DNA of 7,178 bases from an uncultured Saprospiraceae bacterium (GCA_937894165.1 CALCSX010000161.1:1-7178), one strand, 5' to 3'; positions 1-6,940 are shown, counted from the stretch's first letter. Made by a program: numbers and translations. The notes: generated from the sequence alone by a model not told the origin.

Positions 1-2
1 TT

Positions 3-122
3 GGTTTTTTGGTATATCATTGGGAGACGATAAGCTGGTGGGGCTGGGTGTATTTTGGGGTGGAGATTTTGTTGGTGGGGGTGTTGGCGCGGGTGGAAAT
101 GGGTTTTGATGATAGGATTTGA
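3..122 (+). CDS. Possible C-terminal end of a membrane protein (truncated by window edge)
   Basis: An open frame enters from the left edge in frame 3 and ends at TGA 120-122, leaving 39 codons. The visible peptide has a hydrophobic, Trp-rich stretch (ISWWGWVYFGVEILLVGVLA) that looks like one transmembrane helix, followed by a short charged tail (RVEMGFDDRI). This pattern fits the last helix and cytoplasmic end of a polytopic membrane protein. No family is recognisable from so little. Frame 2 is also open here as far as 107-109, but it gives a Gly-rich peptide of less natural composition, so frame 3 is preferred. The G/T-rich DNA could also be non-coding. The low-complexity repeat cluster begins at about the stop codon. 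Confidence 0.35.
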   Translation, partial: GFLVYHWETISWWGWVYFGVEILLVGVLARVEMGFDDRI

Positions 123-167
123 GGATGATATGATTATATGATGATATGATTTGAGGATGATATGATT
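118..167. repeat. Low-complexity ATGATATGATT cluster, copy 1
   Basis: The stretch is made of overlapping GATGATAT and ATATGATT units. The 15-mer GAGGATGATATGATT occurs exactly twice, at 121-135 and 153-167, a 32-bp period. A second cluster of the same units lies at 586-633. It has no coding character and is best read as an expanded simple-sequence or satellite-like intergenic repeat. Confidence 0.75.
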
Positions 168-204
168 GAAGAAAAAACGATTTTCATAATGGAATCTGTA
201 GAGA

Positions 205-218
205 CGTAGGATTCTACG
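205..218. repeat. Short palindrome, perhaps a broken interspersed repeat
   Basis: CGTAG (205-209) and CTACG (214-218) form a perfect 5-bp stem around a GATT loop. The upstream flank TGTAGAGA (197-204) has no complementary partner after 218, so a once longer palindrome may have lost its right outer arm. Related GTAGAGACGTAG-type palindromes occur between genes in several bacteria; this comparison is from memory. Confidence 0.4.
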
Positions 219-326
219 ATTTTCGCAGGTTGGGATATTTCTTGTAAATATTTTTTTATATCAAACGATAATTCACATTTGCGAACGATTTGGTCAATGA
301 AATAAAATCATGCTCATCTTGAAATC

Positions 327-346
327 AAGTGAATCATGGTTCAGAC
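327..346 (+). repeat. 20-bp unit repeated downstream of the operon (left copy)
   Basis: AAGTGAATCATGGTTCAGAC here matches 6941-6960 at 18 of 20 positions in the same orientation. The two copies lie on either side of the efflux operon, about 6.6 kb apart. They most likely belong to the local population of dispersed intergenic repeats. Confidence 0.6.
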
Positions 347-350
347 AGTT

Positions 351-380
351 GACCGCAGAAGCGCGGAGGTCGCAGAGAGG
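351..380 (+). repeat. GC-rich imperfect palindromic repeat unit
   Basis: The segment contains CCGC (353-356) facing GCGG (363-366) inside GACC (351-354) facing GGTC (368-371), plus two copies of CGCAGA at 354-359 and 371-376. Its GC content stands out from the AT-rich surroundings. It resembles the CGCAGAG...GCGGAGG-type interspersed sequences seen between genes in many Bacteroidota; that comparison is from memory. Confidence 0.5.
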
Positions 381-443
381 TTCCGGAATTTGGATGCCTT
401 CGGCGGAGTCTGCGGCAGTTCTAAGTTCTGGCGCCTTCGGCTC

Positions 444-467
444 GTTCTGGGTTGGGCAGGTTCTTGG
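444..467 (+). repeat. G/T-rich dispersed repeat, copy 1 of 3
   Basis: The core GTTCTGGGTTGGG, followed by YAGGTTCTTGG, occurs here and twice downstream of the operon, at 6656-6678 (one base shorter near its end) and 6813-6836, always on the + strand. The preceding bases (CTTCGGCTCGTTCTGG) also resemble sequence at 6616-6630. It is an intergenic repeat, and its presence in the 310-507 open frame argues against that frame being a gene. Confidence 0.7.
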
Positions 468-555
468 GATTTTGGATGATTTTTGGGTTATCGGAGGTTT
501 AAACTGATGACTCAGGTTACGATTTTTTCACAGATTTTTATGTGAGGCATATAAA

Positions 556-578
556 GGCACAAGTTACAAACTTGCGCC
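556..578 (-). repeat. 10-bp-arm palindrome, REP-like hairpin
   Basis: GGCACAAGTT (556-565) and AACTTGCGCC (569-578) are inverted around an ACA loop. Nine of ten pairs are canonical. On the - strand RNA the tenth becomes a G-U pair, so the fold is complete only in that orientation. The size and tight loop fit a REP-type extragenic palindrome, the kind moved by REP-associated tyrosine (IS200-like) transposases. No such transposase is in the window. Confidence 0.6.
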
Positions 579-585
579 AGCAAGA

Positions 586-633
586 ATATGATGATATGAT
601 ATGAGGATGATATGATGATATGATTGGAGGATG
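586..633. repeat. Low-complexity ATGATATGATT cluster, copy 2
   Basis: The same GATGATAT/ATATGATT units as at 118-167 recur here, again with GAGGATGATATGAT (603-616). It begins eight bases after the palindrome at 556-578. On the - strand it would be read as His-Ile-Ile-Ile runs, which is why the reverse open frame in this area should not be called a gene. Confidence 0.75.
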
Positions 634-814
634 TATTTCGGATTTTTGCGAATTTGCGCCAGCGGCTGAAAATATCTTCGAAACTGTGGACTCCGCGTGA
701 GCCATACGGAGGCTTGGTGCTGAATGTCAATTCAGTACGGCACCTGTAGTACGGCGACCCTGACTTGTTCAGTATTTCGCTGCAAGAAATCTCCAATGAC
801 TGCGTTACTCTCGT

Positions 815-894
815 ATTTGAATCAGTCAATTATTTTCTATAATCTCCTTGGATTCAAATACTCGAAAGCCATGTCCTTAGAGATTTCTTATCAG
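815..894 (-). repeat. 80-bp element, left copy (inverted relative to right copy)
   Basis: Read on the - strand from 894 down to 815, this matches 7098-7178 on the + strand at 72 of 81 alignment columns, with one single-base gap. It carries an 11-bp dyad (GATTCAAATAC at 851-861, GTATTTGAATC at 813-823) around a 27-nt spacer with an AAGGAG ribosome-binding-like motif. Where the right copy has ATG, this copy has TTG (829-827, - strand). An open frame continues leftward to 512 beginning MTDSNTRVTQSLEIS, then dissolves into repeats. It may be a decayed 5' end of a gene or mobile element whose other copy starts at the right edge of the window. Confidence 0.75.
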
Positions 895-986
895 CGAGGT
901 TAAAGGGGTTTTTATTGATGTACCTATGTATTTTTTTTGAGATTGGTCAGGGGCACGCCCTAAGAATCCCTGTAGATGCAGAAAAA

Positions 987-1018
987 TTGTTAATTTAATC
1001 TAAAGCGCGGGTAATTTG
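987..1018 (+). promoter_or_regulatory. Candidate Bacteroidota-type promoter of the efflux operon
   Basis: TTG at 987-989 and TAATTTG at 1012-1018 are separated by 22 nt. This resembles the Bacteroidota -33 (TTTG/TTG) and -7 (TAnnTTTG) elements, although the -7 box is one base short of consensus. Transcription would start near 1025, leaving a leader of about 85 nt before the start codon at 1110. The assignment rests on motif resemblance and position only. Confidence 0.25.
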
Positions 1019-1070
1019 GGTAGCATTAATGAAACAATTCATAGCTTTACTTATTGTATCCAAATAATTC

Positions 1071-1085
1071 CCCGGATACACCGGG
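1071..1085 (+). promoter_or_regulatory. GC-rich hairpin in the operon leader
   Basis: CCCGG (1071-1075) and CCGGG (1081-1085) form a perfect five-pair GC stem around the loop ATACA, 24 nt before the first start codon, in otherwise AT-rich DNA. It lacks a following T-run, so it is not a terminator. It could be an operator dyad or a leader RNA hairpin affecting translation; neither is proven. Confidence 0.35.
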
Positions 1086-1109
1086 TCAATTTTCTATTTA
1101 ATCTACTTT

Positions 1110-2225
1110 ATGAATAATTATTCCATAATAATGCTTTGGGGTCTTTTGATTCTTCTCAGTGCCTGTGGTTCTGATGAAAGGCCGGTAAATGCAGGAGGCG
1201 GAAACGGGAAAGTATCCACTCTAACTGTGCAAGGTGTGGTTGTAGAAGCTGCAACAATTACTGATACTTACAATACAACAGGGTCGATTCGTGCCAATGA
1301 GATGGCTGAGGTGAGGAGCGAGACGGCAGGAAGGATAACCCAAATTAACTTTAAGGAAGGATCCTATGTCAATAAGGGGCAACTTCTAATTCAAGTGGAG
1401 AAGGATGAGCTGGAAGCGCAGTTGAAAAAAATTGAAGTAGAGATGAAGCTGGCAGAACAAACTAAAACGAGAACCGAAAGGCTCTACGAAATAGAAGGGA
1501 TAAGCAAGGAAGCACTCGATCAGTCTGTGTCAAGTTACGAAAGTCTAAATGCTGATAAGGCCTTGGTAGAAGCGCAATTGGCAAAGAGAAGAATTGTTGC
1601 TCCTTTCTCAGGATATATTGGTCTTCGAGAGGTGAGTTTAGGAACATATTTAGCGCCATCCGACTTAATAACCACCATCCAGGACGACGCGAGTGTGAAA
1701 ATAGATTTTACTATTCCGGAACAGTATGTATACCGTCTAGGGGAGAATCAGGAGATACTTTTCAAGCCTAATGGTATGAATGAATATTTTCCGGCAAAAA
1801 TTTACAGTAGATCCAATACGATAGATCCCATGTCCAGAACCTTGATGGTGAGAGCTATCACTAATAATAAAGGGAAGAAGTTCAGAGTGGGATCATTTGC
1901 CGAAATAAGAATTAATTTTTCAAAAATAGAAGATGCGATAACCATACCTGCGCAATCTTTGATTCCTCAGATAGAGGGGTATTCGGTATTTCTGGCTAAG
2001 GGAGGCAAGACGGTATCTCAGGCAGTAGAAATTGGTGTCCGGACGGAGAGTATTGTTCAGATTACAGAGGGCTTGAGTCTAGGGGATACAGTCATCACCA
2101 CAGGAATCTTGGGAATGAAAAATGGGATGAATGTTGCTATTAAACTAGCGGATTCTGAAGTGGTGAATACGCTAGGAGTAGAGCCGGCAATAGATTCCAG
2201 TGAAGTAAAAAGTACCGTAGAATGA
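1110..2225 (+). CDS. RND efflux periplasmic adaptor (membrane fusion) lipoprotein
   Basis: This 371-residue protein is the periplasmic adaptor (HlyD/AcrA family) linking the RND pump to the outer-membrane channel. A lipoprotein signal ends at the lipobox LSAC with Cys19, so it should be lipid-anchored; a Gly/Asn-rich linker follows. The first lipoyl half is near residues 63-97 (VRSETAGRITQINFKEG, VNKGQLLIQVE). A short alpha-helical hairpin spans about 98-160, and the second lipoyl half begins at RIVAPFSGYIGLREVSLG (161-178). A beta-barrel region (about 190-275) and a membrane-proximal domain (about 276-345, starting ITIPAQSLI) come next, then a Ser/Glu-rich tail. ATG 1110 is chosen because it gives a full signal peptide; the in-frame ATG at 1131 would leave almost no n-region. 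No Shine-Dalgarno is seen, as is common in Bacteroidota. Its stop overlaps the next start (ATGA, 2222-2225). Confidence 0.95.
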   Translation: MNNYSIIMLWGLLILLSACGSDERPVNAGGGNGKVSTLTVQGVVVEAATITDTYNTTGSIRANEMAEVRSETAGRITQINFKEGSYVNKGQLLIQVEKDELEAQLKKIEVEMKLAEQTKTRTERLYEIEGISKEALDQSVSSYESLNADKALVEAQLAKRRIVAPFSGYIGLREVSLGTYLAPSDLITTIQDDASVKIDFTIPEQYVYRLGENQEILFKPNGMNEYFPAKIYSRSNTIDPMSRTLMVRAITNNKGKKFRVGSFAEIRINFSKIEDAITIPAQSLIPQIEGYSVFLAKGGKTVSQAVEIGVRTESIVQITEGLSLGDTVITTGILGMKNGMNVAIKLADSEVVNTLGVEPAIDSSEVKSTVE

Positions 2226-5200
2226 CTTTATCCGAAATAAGTATAAGCAGGCCGGTACTTTCCATCGTAATGTCGTTCTTCATTTTGATTTTCGGAATTA
2301 TCGGATTTCAATATTTGGGTGTGCGGGAATATCCAATGGTGGATCCGCCCATAGTATCCGTCACGACAAATTATGTCGGGGCGAATGCGGATGTGATGGA
2401 ATCTCAGATTACAGAGCCATTGGAGGAATCTATCAATGGTATTTCGGGAATTCGATCTATTTCTTCGATAAGTAGTGATGGTAGGAGCACCATTACAGTG
2501 GAATTTGAGCTGGAAGTCGATCTGGAAGCGGCAGCAAATGATGTGAGGGATCGGGTTTCGAGGGCAGTGCGTAATTTGCCTCCCGAGGCTGACCCACCGG
2601 TAGTAACTAAGGCGGATGCTTCGGCGGATGTAATTTTGTCGATTTCCATCCAAAGTCCACAACGAACATTGCTGGAACTGTCAGACATTGGAAATAGGGT
2701 GTTTAAGGAGCGATTGCAGACGGTGACCGGAGTGGCAGAAATTAGAATTTGGGGCGAGAAGAAATACTCCATGAAGCTGATGATTGATCCGGTAAAAATG
2801 GCTGCATATGGGGTGACACCGCAGGAAATCAGGACAGCTCTCACGAATGAAAATGTAGAATTACCCTCGGGGATAATCGAGGGATATGCCACGGAACTTT
2901 CTATTAGGACCTTGGGGCGCTTGGAGACGGAGGCGGATTTCAATGATTTGATCATTGTAGAGCGTGAGGGAACTACGGTCAGACTTAAGGATATAGGAAG
3001 AGCGGAATTGCGGGCTGAAAATGAGCGGACACTTCTGCGGGGGAATAATCTTACACCCATGGTTTGTGTAGCTATCACACCTCAGCCGGGGGCAAATTAT
3101 ATAGAAGTTGCGGACGAGATTTATGAACGGATAGAGCAGATAAAGCTGGACATTCCGGAAGATTTGAAATTGGGTTATGTGTGGGATACAACAACTACAA
3201 TAAGAAAATCTATAGAGGAGGTGCAACATACTGTTATGATAGCTTTTTTATTGGTCGTAATCGTTATTTTCTTGTTTTTGCGGGATTGGAGGACGACATT
3301 GATACCTGTTGTTGCGATTCCGATATCTTTGATTGGATCGTTCTTTGTGATGTATCTTTTAGGTTATTCGATCAATATTTTGACATTATTGGGTATCGTA
3401 TTGGCGACGGGATTGGTGGTGGATGATGCAATTGTGGTGCTTGAAAATATTTATACCAAGATAGAGGCCGGGGAAAAACCCAAATTAGCCGGAATATTGG
3501 GCTCGAAGGAGATTTATTTTGCCGTAATTTCTACGACTTTAACCTTGGTGGCGGTATTTATGCCGGTAATTTTTCTGGAAGGAGTTACGGGAAGATTGTT
3601 CAGGGAATTTGGCGTGGTGGTAAGTGCAGCGGTGGTGATTTCCTCTTTCGTATCCCTGACGCTGACACCGATGATGAGTAGTAGGCTTCTCAAAAAGCGG
3701 GAAAGACAGAATTGGTTGTATAGAAATACGGAGGGCTTTTTTGTAGGTATGTCTTCGCGCTACGAACGATTACTGGGCAAGTTTTTCAGGTTCAAATGGT
3801 TGGCTTTGATCATTATGGCGGTGTGTTTTGGTATAATTTTCTGGGTAGGAAGTGCTTTGGAGTCGGAATTAGCGCCAATGGAGGACAAAAGTCGATTGTT
3901 AATCAATATGAGAACGCCTGAAGGCACTTCTTTCGAGGCGATGGACGATTATGTTTTGAAAATATTGAATCTGGTTGATACAATTCAGGATAAGGCCTCT
4001 ATTATTGCGGTGACTTCCCCGGGATTTGGAGCTTCAGTGTCTGTCAACTCAGCTTTCATTCGAACTACTTTGCATCAGCCGGAGCATAGGGACAGATCAC
4101 AAAATGAAATAGCGAACGAGATTTCCGGAAAATTGCGGGATTATCCATTTGCGCGATCATTTATCATTCAAGATCAGACAATACAGTTGAATAGAGGGGG
4201 TTTGCCGATAGATTTTGTTATTCAGGCCCCGAATTTCGAGAAATTGAAGGAGAAATTACCGACATTTCTCGAAGAGGCAGAGAGCAGTCCGGTATTTCAA
4301 GTGGTGGATGTAAATTTGAAATTTACAAAGCCTGAGTTGGTAGTGAATATTGACAGAGATCGGGCGCGAAGTCTTGGAGTTAATGTGAGAGATATTGCTG
4401 AGACGATGCAACTCCTTTATTCCGGTCAGAGATTTGGCTATTTTATTAAAAATAATCAGCAGTACCAAGTGATAGGGCAGGCTGACAGGATCAATCGGGA
4501 TGAGCCATTAGATTTAGAGAAGGTACGGGTAAGAAACAGAGATGGATTGCTTATCCCTTTAACGAATTTGATCTCTACCTCGGAGCGTTCTACCCCTCCT
4601 CAGCTTTATCGATTCAACAGGTTTGTTTCGGCTACGGTTTCCGCTTCCCCGGCTCCCGGAAGGACCTTGGGTCAAGGCGTGGAGGAGATGAGGAGAATTG
4701 CGGGAGATGTGTTGGATGAAACCTTTTCCACTGAATTAGCCGGTCAGAGTCGGGATTTTGAGGAGAGTTCGAATAGTTTGTTATTTGCATTTATGCTAGC
4801 ACTCATACTTGTGTATTTAATTTTAGCTGCACAATTCGAGAGTTTTAAGGATCCATTGATAATTATGTTTACCGTTCCATTGGCAATAGCCGGAGCGGTG
4901 ATGTCACTGTGGTTTTTCGGACAGACGATGAATATTTTCTCGCAAATCGGAATAATAGTGTTAGTGGGATTGGTGACGAAGAATGGTATCTTGATTGTAG
5001 AGTTTGCCAATCAGCGCAGGCATCAAGGTTTGAGCAAATATGATGCTGTTTTAGATGCTGCATCTCAGCGATTAAGACCTATTTTGATGACGACCCTTGC
5101 TTCGGCACTAGGAGCCTTGCCCATAGCTTTGGCATTGGGAGGGGCTGCAACGAGTAGAATCCCTATGGGTGTTGTGATTATCGGCGGCTTGATATTTTCC

Positions 5201-5284
5201 TTAATTTTAACTTTGCTAGTAATACCGGCTTTATATTTATATATGAGTGGGGACAGAAAATATGTTGTCAATGATGAGGAGTAA
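2222..5284 (+). CDS. RND multidrug efflux transporter, HAE (AcrB-like) inner-membrane subunit
   Basis: This 1020-residue protein is the proton-driven pump, close to the usual length of about 1030-1050. The family topology is clear: TM1 at about 10-30, a large periplasmic loop 31-337, TM2-TM6 at about 338-488, TM7 at about 525-545, a second periplasmic loop 546-850, and TM8-TM12 at about 851-1008. Proton-relay residues are present: D401-D402 in TM4 (ATGLVVDDAIVVLEN), K920 in TM10 (GLVTKNGILIVEF), and the Arg of RLRPILMTT (R952). The DD/K pattern fits the drug (HAE) branch rather than the metal (CzcA/CusA) branch. The N-terminal motif GVREYPMVDPPIVSV and the PLEESINGISG region are typical of HAE-1 proteins. 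Substrates cannot be inferred. Translation is probably coupled to the upstream adaptor gene through the 4-nt ATGA overlap, and the 3' end overlaps the channel gene. Confidence 0.97.
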   Translation: MTLSEISISRPVLSIVMSFFILIFGIIGFQYLGVREYPMVDPPIVSVTTNYVGANADVMESQITEPLEESINGISGIRSISSISSDGRSTITVEFELEVDLEAAANDVRDRVSRAVRNLPPEADPPVVTKADASADVILSISIQSPQRTLLELSDIGNRVFKERLQTVTGVAEIRIWGEKKYSMKLMIDPVKMAAYGVTPQEIRTALTNENVELPSGIIEGYATELSIRTLGRLETEADFNDLIIVEREGTTVRLKDIGRAELRAENERTLLRGNNLTPMVCVAITPQPGANYIEVADEIYERIEQIKLDIPEDLKLGYVWDTTTTIRKSIEEVQHTVMIAFLLVVIVIFLFLRDWRTTLIPVVAIPISLIGSFFVMYLLGYSINILTLLGIVLATGLVVDDAIVVLENIYTKIEAGEKPKLAGILGSKEIYFAVISTTLTLVAVFMPVIFLEGVTGRLFREFGVVVSAAVVISSFVSLTLTPMMSSRLLKKRERQNWLYRNTEGFFVGMSSRYERLLGKFFRFKWLALIIMAVCFGIIFWVGSALESELAPMEDKSRLLINMRTPEGTSFEAMDDYVLKILNLVDTIQDKASIIAVTSPGFGASVSVNSAFIRTTLHQPEHRDRSQNEIANEISGKLRDYPFARSFIIQDQTIQLNRGGLPIDFVIQAPNFEKLKEKLPTFLEEAESSPVFQVVDVNLKFTKPELVVNIDRDRARSLGVNVRDIAETMQLLYSGQRFGYFIKNNQQYQVIGQADRINRDEPLDLEKVRVRNRDGLLIPLTNLISTSERSTPPQLYRFNRFVSATVSASPAPGRTLGQGVEEMRRIAGDVLDETFSTELAGQSRDFEESSNSLLFAFMLALILVYLILAAQFESFKDPLIIMFTVPLAIAGAVMSLWFFGQTMNIFSQIGIIVLVGLVTKNGILIVEFANQRRHQGLSKYDAVLDAASQRLRPILMTTLASALGALPIALALGGAATSRIPMGVVIIGGLIFSLILTLLVIPALYLYMSGDRKYVVNDEE

Positions 5285-6596
5285 TAAAATAATTTGGATA
5301 TTGGTTCTGGCAGCTTGGCTTTTGGGGTCGGCTGTCTATGGTCAGCGTGTTCTCAGTTTGGAGGAGGCGATAGCAACAGGTCTTGCCAATAATTTTGATT
5401 TGAGGATAGAGACAAGGAATGTAGAGATATTGGAGAATGAGAATCATCCGGGCAGAGCCGGCAGACTTCCCTTGGTAAATGCCAATGCGAATTGGAATAA
5501 CAGTTTGAACTATTCGCGATTATTGTTTGTCAGTGGCGATGAGCAAGTAGCTACAAATGCATTCAATACTAATCTAACGGGTAGTGTTGAAGCAATATAT
5601 CCACTTTATGATGGTGGGAAGGCGAGGAACAGGCATGATATTTTGAGATACAATGAGTTGATAGGAAAGAGAGGTTTGGATATAACTGCGCAAATGTTGA
5701 TGGCAAATATTGCAGGAGCATATTATGCGATTCAATTGCAGGAAGAGTTGATTGAGGTTTTGCGAGAGCAGGTAGCTTTCGGAGTTCGTAGGTTTGAATT
5801 GGCTGAGGTGAGAACCGAGATAGGAACAGCTTCTTCATTGGATTTGATGCAAAGCCAAATTGATTTACGTACTGACAGTTCTGAGTTGATCAGACAGAAA
5901 AACACTTTGGAGGTGTTGAAGGTGAATTTGTATCAATTGATCAATATAGAACCGGAGGGGGGTATTGAAGTTGAGCCATTCTCAAGGCCTGTTGAGCCCG
6001 AATCCTATGATTTACTTTTGGAGCAATTGATGCGTCAGAATCCGGAAATAATGCAGCGCAGGGCGGAGAATTTGTTGGCTGATGCGAATATTGCGCTAGC
6101 GAGAAGCGAAAGGCATCCTACACTAGGGGTTTTTGCCGGTGTGGGAGGGGTATATTCGCGCTCGGCGGTGGGTTTTGTGCTTTCCAATGTGGGGGTAAAT
6201 CCGTATGCGGGTTTGAATTTAACTTATCCTATTTTTGACGGCAAGGTGCGGAAGATAGATCTTCAGAATGCACAAATAGCTCGTGAAGTAGGGGATTTGA
6301 GCCTGGAGCGGACGCAAATTGATCTTCGCAATCAACTTTTTGCAGCATATACCAATTATGAGAATGCATTAGAGTTGCTGGATTTGGAGACTGAGAATGT
6401 AAAATTTGCTAAGAGAAATGTGGAGGTTGCTTTGGAAACTTACGAATTAGGGGGGATTTCAGAAATTGAGTTGAGAACTATCCAATTGACCCTTTTAGAT
6501 GCTGAGTTTCGCAAAATTTCAACGACAAAACTGGTAGCGGACGAGCAGATAAATATTTATAGATTGACGGGTGAGTTGAGTCAGATATTGGAGTAG
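5262..6596 (+). CDS. TolC-like outer-membrane efflux channel (OMF)
   Basis: This is the outer-membrane factor of the tripartite pump, 444 residues from the start chosen here. A signal peptide (hydrophobic IIWILVLAAWLLGSA) probably ends at AVYG before Q28. The mature protein has the two-fold OEP repeat: each half has long helices (about 31-64 and 133-227; 248-283 and 328-436) and a strand region closing in the family motif, YPLYDGGKARNRHD at 113-126 and YPIFDGKVRKIDL at 322-334. ATG 5262 is favoured because GGGGA at 5249-5253 lies eight bases upstream; ATG 5271 or 5274 would leave a shorter n-region and are also possible. The frame is open upstream to GTG 5247, but that start would add residues without signal character. 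The gene overlaps the end of the RND gene by 23 nt, and its stop is TAG 6594-6596. Confidence 0.95.
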   Translation: MLSMMRSNKIIWILVLAAWLLGSAVYGQRVLSLEEAIATGLANNFDLRIETRNVEILENENHPGRAGRLPLVNANANWNNSLNYSRLLFVSGDEQVATNAFNTNLTGSVEAIYPLYDGGKARNRHDILRYNELIGKRGLDITAQMLMANIAGAYYAIQLQEELIEVLREQVAFGVRRFELAEVRTEIGTASSLDLMQSQIDLRTDSSELIRQKNTLEVLKVNLYQLINIEPEGGIEVEPFSRPVEPESYDLLLEQLMRQNPEIMQRRAENLLADANIALARSERHPTLGVFAGVGGVYSRSAVGFVLSNVGVNPYAGLNLTYPIFDGKVRKIDLQNAQIAREVGDLSLERTQIDLRNQLFAAYTNYENALELLDLETENVKFAKRNVEVALETYELGGISEIELRTIQLTLLDAEFRKISTTKLVADEQINIYRLTGELSQILE

Positions 6597-6630
6597 GAGC
6601 CTACGGCGTTCTGTCGCTGCGCTCGTTCTA

Positions 6631-6648
6631 ACTTCGGCTCCGCTCAGT
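6631..6648 (-). repeat. 18-bp repeat inverted relative to 6740-6757
   Basis: ACTTCGGCTCCGCTCAGT is the reverse complement of ACTGAGCGAAGTCGAAGT at 6740-6757 with two mismatches (16 of 18). Sequences of the type ACTTCGACTTCGCTCAGT are familiar intergenic repeats in Bacteroidota (from memory). The two copies can pair in one transcript. Confidence 0.65.
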
Positions 6649-6655
6649 TACCGGG

Positions 6656-6678
6656 GTTCTGGGTTGGGTAGGTTCTGG
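6656..6678 (+). repeat. G/T-rich dispersed repeat, copy 2 of 3
   Basis: The unit begins with the core GTTCTGGGTTGGG, then TAGGTTCTGG. It matches 444-467 and 6813-6836 except for a one-base deletion near the end and a C/T change against the first copy. Confidence 0.7.
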
Positions 6679-6729
6679 AGTATGGAAGGGGTCTCTTGGG
6701 ATTCTGTATTTTATCTATTTTATCAAAAT

Positions 6730-6788
6730 AAAAGAGGTCACTGAGCGAAGTCGAAGTGCCGGTTTGAAAGCTATAGACCTCTTTTTTT
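6730..6788 (+). terminator. Intrinsic terminator of the efflux operon with a repeat in its loop
   Basis: AAAAGAGGTC (6730-6739) and GACCTCTTTT (6776-6785) are perfect 10-bp inverted arms, and the T-run extends through 6788. The 36-nt interior is unusually long and contains the repeat ACTGAGCGAAGTCGAAGT (6740-6757), which can fold on itself (CACT/AGTG). The A-run before the left arm means the structure could also stop transcription from the right. It lies 134 nt after the channel-gene stop. Confidence 0.75.
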
Positions 6789-6812
6789 CGACTGGAGCTT
6801 TGATTAGCGAAG

Positions 6813-6836
6813 GTTCTGGGTTGGGTAGGTTCTTGG
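6813..6836 (+). repeat. G/T-rich dispersed repeat, copy 3 of 3
   Basis: The core GTTCTGGGTTGGG is followed by TAGGTTCTTGG. It differs from the upstream-region copy at 444-467 by one base. It starts 24 nt after the terminator T-run. Confidence 0.7.
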
Positions 6837-6885
6837 AATTGGGCAAGGTTTAAAGGAATGGAGTTTGATTTTTGGGATGTTTAGG

Positions 6886-6898
6886 ATGCCTCCGGCAT
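6886..6898. repeat. Small perfect palindrome
   Basis: ATGCC (6886-6890) and GGCAT (6894-6898) form a 5-bp stem with the loop TCC. A related unit, ATGCCTTCGGCGG, lies upstream of the operon near 394-406, where the right arm is altered. Confidence 0.4.
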
Positions 6899-6940
6899 AG
6901 GGGGGCTACAGATTTCCGATAATCCAGAAAGCCGAAAATG

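Larger units (their letters stand above)
123..1109. other. Repeat-rich intergenic region upstream of the efflux operon
   Basis: This stretch of almost 1 kb holds no convincing gene. The two small open frames in it (310-507 on +, 512-829 on -) are built from repeat units and palindromes, and their translations show no recognisable domain. It contains, in order: an ATGATATGATT cluster, a broken palindrome near 205-218, a unit at 327-346 that recurs downstream of the operon, a GC-rich palindromic unit at 351-380, a G/T-rich unit at 444-467, a palindrome at 556-578, a second ATGATATGATT cluster, a reverse-strand copy of an 80-bp element at 815-894, and the likely operon promoter region. No TetR, MarR or two-component regulator is encoded here. 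Confidence 0.7.

Noticed and set aside
310..507. 65-codon open frame on the + strand
   Set aside because: It is assembled from dispersed repeat units (327-346, 351-380, 444-467) that recur elsewhere in non-coding DNA, and the translation has no domain or signal character.
118..633. CRISPR array
   Set aside because: The repeats are short, low-complexity and overlapping, without regular unique spacers of similar length, and no cas gene is present.
512..829. 105-codon open frame on the - strand as a functional gene
   Set aside because: It starts at TTG, crosses a REP-like palindrome and a low-complexity cluster giving His-Ile-Ile runs, and resembles no known protein. It is kept only as a possible relic within the 80-bp element.
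2404..3078. 224-codon antisense open frame inside the RND gene
   Set aside because: It lies wholly within a clearly coding RND sequence; the Ser/Arg-rich translation is typical of an antisense shadow and has no recognisable features.
3181..3426. 81-codon + strand frame inside the RND gene
   Set aside because: It is an out-of-frame shadow of the TM2-TM4 coding region.
5247..5261. GTG 5247 as the start of the outer-membrane factor gene
   Set aside because: It would add MGTEN before the signal peptide with no clear ribosome-binding site; ATG 5262 has GGGGA at suitable spacing and gives a normal signal peptide.
2222..5284. Heavy-metal (CzcA/CusA) type RND pump
   Set aside because: TM4 carries the adjacent DD pair and TM10 the Lys of the HAE drug-efflux branch, and the metal-type TM4 signature is absent.
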